Source of the DNA: JALSRD01 sp964476595
Lineage (GTDB): Bacteria > Desulfobacterota > Desulfobacteria > Desulfobacterales > JALSRD01
DNA: 64,000 bases
Reading direction: 5' to 3'
NCBI GenBank assembly: GCA_964476595.1
Contig: CAYZCL010000053.1
Span: 1 to 64,000 of the forward strand
Shown here piece by piece: positions 60,672 to 64,000 of this stretch. Made by a program: the position numbers and the translations under genes. Under the pieces are notes generated by a model that was not told where the DNA came from, ran no database searches, and saw only the letters and a list, made by a program, of their open reading frames with translations. Position 1 is the first letter of the stretch. Each line of letters begins with the position of its first letter.

Positions 60672-61538
60672 TTACTTCTTTTCGACGTTGCTGAACAGCA
60701 GCGATTCCGAGTCGTGCAGCCGGCAGTAATCCTCGTAGCACTCCTTTTCCTGTTCGACATAGGACTGCAGGCGTTTCATGAGCTCGTCGTAGTCCACCTG
60801 GTGCCCGTCGAACTCCGGTCCGTCCACGCAGGCGAAACGGGTTTTACCGCCCACGCTCACCCGGCAACAACCACACATGCCGGTGCCGTCGACCATGATG
60901 GGGTTGAGGCTCACCAGGGTCCGGACCCCGTACTCTTCGGTGATCTTGGAGACGAACTTCATCATGGGCACCGGGCCGATGGCCACTACCAAGGCGATGT
61001 CCCCCTTGTCGAGGAGCTGCTTGAGCACATCGGTGACGAAGCCGTGATGGCCGTAGGACCCGTCGTCGGTGCAGACGAATAGCTCATGGGAGGCGGCCTT
61101 CATGTAATCTTCCAGGATGAGCAGATCCTTGGTGCGGGCGCCGATGATGGCCTTGACGTGGTTGCCGGCTTCTTTGAGCCCGCGGGTGATGGGGTGCAGC
61201 ACGGCGATGCCGGTACCGCCGCCCACGCACACCACGTTGCCGAACTTCTCGATGTGGGTGGGTTTGCCCAGCGGGCCGATGACGTCCTGGTAAGCCTGGC
61301 CCACCTTGAGGTCCCGGAACAGGGCCGTGGTCTTGCCCACCACCATGTAGATGATGGTGATGGTCCCTCTGTCGGGGTCGGTCATGGCCATGGTCAGGGG
61401 AATGCGCTCTCCCTCCTCGGTGGCTTTCAGGATGACGAACTGCCCCGGTTTCGCCTTGCGGGCGATCAACGGTGCCTCGATTTCATTGAGAATCACGGTA
61501 CCGTCTGCCATTTCCTCGCGTTTTACGATTTTGAACAT
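60672..61538 (-). CDS. nfnA: NfnA, small subunit of NADH-dependent ferredoxin:NADP+ oxidoreductase
   Basis: This 288-residue subunit has a ferredoxin-reductase-like fold with 'FVILKATEEGERIPLTM' (FAD), 'VVCVGGGTGIAVLHPI' (NAD-binding) and 'GTGMCGCCRVSVGG', followed by 'FACVDGPEFD', which fits the [2Fe-2S] site. It is related to sulfide dehydrogenase and dihydroorotate dehydrogenase electron-transfer subunits. It precedes nfnB by 48 bases, the usual order. The pair balances NADPH, NADH and ferredoxin in strict anaerobes. Confidence 0.9.
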   Translation of the reverse strand: MFKIVKREEMADGTVILNEIEAPLIARKAKPGQFVILKATEEGERIPLTMAMTDPDRGTITIIYMVVGKTTALFRDLKVGQAYQDVIGPLGKPTHIEKFGNVVCVGGGTGIAVLHPITRGLKEAGNHVKAIIGARTKDLLILEDYMKAASHELFVCTDDGSYGHHGFVTDVLKQLLDKGDIALVVAIGPVPMMKFVSKITEEYGVRTLVSLNPIMVDGTGMCGCCRVSVGGKTRFACVDGPEFDGHQVDYDELMKRLQSYVEQEKECYEDYCRLHDSESLLFSNVEKK

Positions 61539-61881
61539 AACAACCCTCCGATTTTATTGCCGCCCGGGAAACTTCCGGTAAATTTCCACGTTTCGTCCAC
61601 TGAGCATCCCCCTTTGGCCCTGGTTTACGGGGCGCGATCCGGGCTGTTCTCCAATCCGGGGCTTTTTAATGGATTGTGCCGTAAATTGCAAGCAACATGG
61701 TGTAACAACTCCAGAAAAAATGAATTTTCATTTCCGCCTTGATGCGGCCGATCCGACCATCACGCCGACTTTTAAGTATATACTCATTATAATACCAGAT
61801 CAAATAATATTTTTTTAAAACCGGTTGCAAAGCCTATCGGCGCCTGCTAACACCCGGCGCGGTCCCCAAAGGAGCCGTCCT
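61539..61881. other. Divergent regulatory region between nfnA and tatD
   Basis: This 343-base AT-rich gap contains a perfect dyad AAATGAA-TT-TTCATTT (61718-61733), a candidate operator for nfnAB. It also has a TATAAT box at 61788-61793 whose partner 17 bases upstream (CCGACT) is weak; it could serve tatD. An AAAGGAG site (61868-61874) precedes the tatD ATG. No coding sequence is seen. Confidence 0.5.
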
Positions 61882-62670
61882 ATGAAACTTTTCGACAGTC
61901 ATTGCCACCTGGACGATGCGGTGTTTCAACCGGATTTTGATGCCGTGCTGGCACGCGCCGCGCATAACGGGGTGAAGGCCGTGCTGATCGCCGGTGTCAG
62001 CGAAAAGACCTCCCGACGGGCCGTGGAACTGGCCGCCTCCCACGAAGGTATCTTTGCGTCGGTGGGTGTGCACCCTCACGATGCGGCCGGCTGCAGTGAC
62101 GAGACTCTGGCGGTGCTAACGGAGTTGGCCGGTGATTCCCGGGTACGCGCCTGGGGGGAAATCGGGCTGGACTTCAATCGCATGTATTCCCCGGCCTCCG
62201 TCCAGGAGCATTGGCTGGAGCGTCAATTGGAAGCCGCTATCAATCTGCGGTTGCCGGTGATTTTCCACGAACGCGACTCGGGCGGGCGCCTGATCGAGAT
62301 GCTGCAGGGGTGCCACGCGCAGCTGCCTGGCGCCGTGGTCCACTGTTTCAGCGGCACCGGCGCCGAACTGCGCCGCTACCTGGATTTCGGTTTTCACATC
62401 GGTGTCACCGGCATCGTCACCATGCAAAAGCGCGGCGCCCCGCTGCGCGAACTGGTACCCGCCATCCCCGATGACCGGCTGCTCATCGAAACCGACGCCC
62501 CCTACCTGACCCCGGCGCCGGAGAGGAACCGCCGCCGGCGCAACGAGCCGGCTTTCGTGCGCCACGTGCTTTTCAGGTTGGCCGAGGTGCGTGGAGTCGA
62601 CCCCGAAAGCCTGGCGCGGCAGGTCTGGCGCAACACCTGTCGGCTGTTCGGCATCAAAGCGACCGCCTGA
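61882..62670 (+). CDS. tatD: TatD-family metal-dependent DNase
   Basis: This 262-residue protein has TatD motifs 'DSHCHLDDAVF' (metal-binding HxH), 'WGEIGLDFNRMY', 'HCFSGTGAE' and 'IETDAPYLTPAP'. The family are metal-dependent 3'-5' DNases and hydrolases. The ATG at 61882 is seven bases after AAAGGAG; a longer start is not needed. It converges with the CoxE-like gene, ten bases apart. Confidence 0.93.
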   Translation: MKLFDSHCHLDDAVFQPDFDAVLARAAHNGVKAVLIAGVSEKTSRRAVELAASHEGIFASVGVHPHDAAGCSDETLAVLTELAGDSRVRAWGEIGLDFNRMYSPASVQEHWLERQLEAAINLRLPVIFHERDSGGRLIEMLQGCHAQLPGAVVHCFSGTGAELRRYLDFGFHIGVTGIVTMQKRGAPLRELVPAIPDDRLLIETDAPYLTPAPERNRRRRNEPAFVRHVLFRLAEVRGVDPESLARQVWRNTCRLFGIKATA

Positions 62671-62680
62671 CACCGGCCCT

Positions 62681-63874
62681 TCAGTCCGCCATGAGGTGTT
62701 CGACGGCTTTTTCCAGGCCGTCGATGGAGAGCTCGAACATGGGGAAGATCTGGCGGATGAGCATGATGGTGCGGGTGTAGCCCCAGCTGCCCTGGGGCAC
62801 GGGGTTGAGCCACACGCTGTGCCGGAAGGTGCGCGCCAGGAACCGCAGGCGCTCGATGCTGGGCTGCCCTGAGCGTTCCTCGATGTGGATGGAGCCGTCG
62901 GTGGCCATCAGTTCATAGGGCGCCATACTGGCGTCGCCCACCAGGATGAGACGTGTTTCCGGGTCCCAGCTGGCGAACTCGTCGATGCGCCGGGGTTTCT
63001 TATAGCGCGCGGGGTCCTCCCACAGGTAGTCGTAGATGGTGTTGTGGAAGAAGAAGGTCTTGAGCTCCTTGAACTGCGCCCGGGCGTGATAGAAAAGGTG
63101 CTGAACCACCGGGATGTAGGGATCCATGGACCAGCCGCCGTTGTCGATGGCCAGGATCACCTTGAGGCGGTCCTTGAGGCTGCGTTCGAAGACGATCTCG
63201 ATCTCGCCGCCGTTTTTCATGGTCTGATACAGCGTGGCGTCGATGTTGATCTGGTCCTTGGGCCCGGTGGGCACCAGGTGCCGCAGGCGTTTGAGCGCCT
63301 CGCCCATCATGGACTGGCGCAGGGGCCCGGTGAGCGAGTAGTCCCGGTAGCGCCGGTCCATGGCCACCTTGACGGCTGAGCGGTTGCGCGAAACGCCCCC
63401 CACGCGCATGCCCCCCGGGTGGTAGCCGGAGTGCCCCACCGGCGAGGTGCCGCCGGTGCCGATCCACTTGCCGCCCCCGTCGTGGCGTTCGGTCTGTTCC
63501 CGCAGGCGCTCCTTGAAGTATTCGATCAGTTCGTCCGGGCTCATTTTGCTCAGCTCGGACTCGTCCACCCCCAGGGCCTCGGCCAGGGTCTTGGGGTCCT
63601 CCAGCCAGCTGTCCAGCATCATGCGGGCCATTTCGGTCAGGGCGAAGCCCTCTTCGCCCTCGGGCATTTCGGCGCCCTCGAAGGTGTGGGCGAACACCTG
63701 GTCGTAAAGGTCGAAGTAGCGTTCGCTCTTGACCAGGATGGCCCGCGAGGCGGTGTAGAAGTCCCCCAGGGAATTGACGAGGCCCTTGTCCAGGGCCCGG
63801 TGCAGGGTCAGAAAGGCGGTGGGGCTGACCGGAATCCCCACCTCCTTGAGCTTGTAGAAAAAGTCGATGAACAT
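62681..63874 (-). CDS. VWA-domain CoxE-like protein
   Basis: This 397-residue protein resembles VWA proteins of the CoxE type. A helical N-terminal half (about 1-110) is followed by 'GGGKWIGTGGTSPVGHSGYHPGG' and a VWA-like domain with 'VILAIDNGGWSMDPYI' (about 240-255). Asn and Gly residues there weaken the DxSxS metal site. CoxE-like proteins usually work with a MoxR-type AAA+ ATPase, whose probable C-terminus lies just upstream. The target complex is unknown. Confidence 0.85.
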   Translation of the reverse strand: MFIDFFYKLKEVGIPVSPTAFLTLHRALDKGLVNSLGDFYTASRAILVKSERYFDLYDQVFAHTFEGAEMPEGEEGFALTEMARMMLDSWLEDPKTLAEALGVDESELSKMSPDELIEYFKERLREQTERHDGGGKWIGTGGTSPVGHSGYHPGGMRVGGVSRNRSAVKVAMDRRYRDYSLTGPLRQSMMGEALKRLRHLVPTGPKDQINIDATLYQTMKNGGEIEIVFERSLKDRLKVILAIDNGGWSMDPYIPVVQHLFYHARAQFKELKTFFFHNTIYDYLWEDPARYKKPRRIDEFASWDPETRLILVGDASMAPYELMATDGSIHIEERSGQPSIERLRFLARTFRHSVWLNPVPQGSWGYTRTIMLIRQIFPMFELSIDGLEKAVEHLMAD

Positions 63875-63889
63875 AATAATGCCGCAGCG

Positions 63890-64000
63890 TTAGAAGAGTC
63901 GACGGCGGCGCACCGAGCTGGCCGCGATCTGGTAGTCCTGGCTCTTTTTGAAGAGCACGCCGAGGTAGGGCACGTCTCCCTTGGCCAGGTCTTTGGGCCG
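63890..64000 (-). CDS. C-terminus of a probable MoxR-type AAA+ ATPase, 5' part outside window
   Basis: The last 36 codons of an open frame that continues past the window edge are visible on the minus strand. They end 'RPKDLAKGDVPYLGVLFKKS' then 'QDYQIAASSVRRRRLF'. No AAA motif is inside the window. I suggest MoxR-like because the CoxE-like gene follows after 15 bases, an arrangement typical of MoxR/VWA pairs. Confidence 0.5.
   Translation of the reverse strand, partial: RPKDLAKGDVPYLGVLFKKSQDYQIAASSVRRRRLF

Overview
The window is a GC-rich chromosomal segment. It most likely comes from a strictly anaerobic Desulfobacterota (deltaproteobacterial, sulfate-reducer-like) genome. This is an inference from gene content: an NfnAB-type bifurcating transhydrogenase, an IslA-type sulfonate-cleaving glycyl-radical enzyme with its activase, a sigma-54 enhancer-binding protein, LarA- and LUD-family proteins, and many radical SAM enzymes. 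No rRNA, tRNA, CRISPR array, insertion sequence or phage gene was seen.

Layout. 0-5.5 kb holds the end of a Nudix gene and a four-gene ABC/HlyD exporter operon on the minus strand. 5.9-7.2 kb is a short graveyard of three broken genes: an EmrE-type transporter, a VOC/glyoxalase gene and an isochorismatase. 7.2-10 kb has a secreted CAP/SCP protein with tandem repeats, followed by a DUF488/QueG-like gene pair. 10.5-41.3 kb is one large acyl-biosynthesis region. 41.6-48.1 kb holds an iron alcohol dehydrogenase, a glycyl-radical enzyme (islA-like), its activase (islB-like) and a convergent sigma-54 activator. 48.3-64 kb is mostly housekeeping or catabolic: a flavodoxin-fold protein, a LUD protein, lnt, a degenerate sigma-54-type regulator, prfB with its programmed frameshift, a glycolate oxidase-like/LarA/PdxA/HD-domain operon, nfnAB, tatD, a CoxE-like VWA protein and the tail of what is probably a MoxR-type ATPase.

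The 31-kb acyl region is the most interesting part. It encodes four ketosynthase proteins (one is a fusion of an active KS to a KS-like half), three acyl carrier proteins, three dehydratase-type proteins, one ketoreductase and two thioesterases. It also encodes an AMP-forming ligase, PlsC- and LpxL-type acyltransferases, two glycosyltransferases and an RND/MMPL exporter fused to a methyltransferase. LolA-like and DUF3261-like proteins, a DAK2-DegV (fatty-acid-kinase-like) fusion and five radical SAM enzymes complete it; three of the five have the layout of cobalamin-binding types. Most neighbouring genes overlap by 1-11 bases, so the region looks like two long minus-strand operons around a short plus-strand operon. 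The exporter, LolA, DUF3261, KS, KR and dehydratase set resembles aryl-polyene clusters. The aromatic ammonia-lyase is absent and the radical SAM set is not part of that pathway, so the product is probably a different lipid, perhaps with radical-formed rings or methyl branches.

The sulfonate locus is well supported. The glycyl-radical enzyme has its Cys, Glu, Arg, Gln and Trp residues at a constant offset of four from those I recall for isethionate sulfite-lyase. A near-consensus sigma-54 promoter and two upstream direct repeats precede it, and a sigma-54 activator gene lies immediately downstream.
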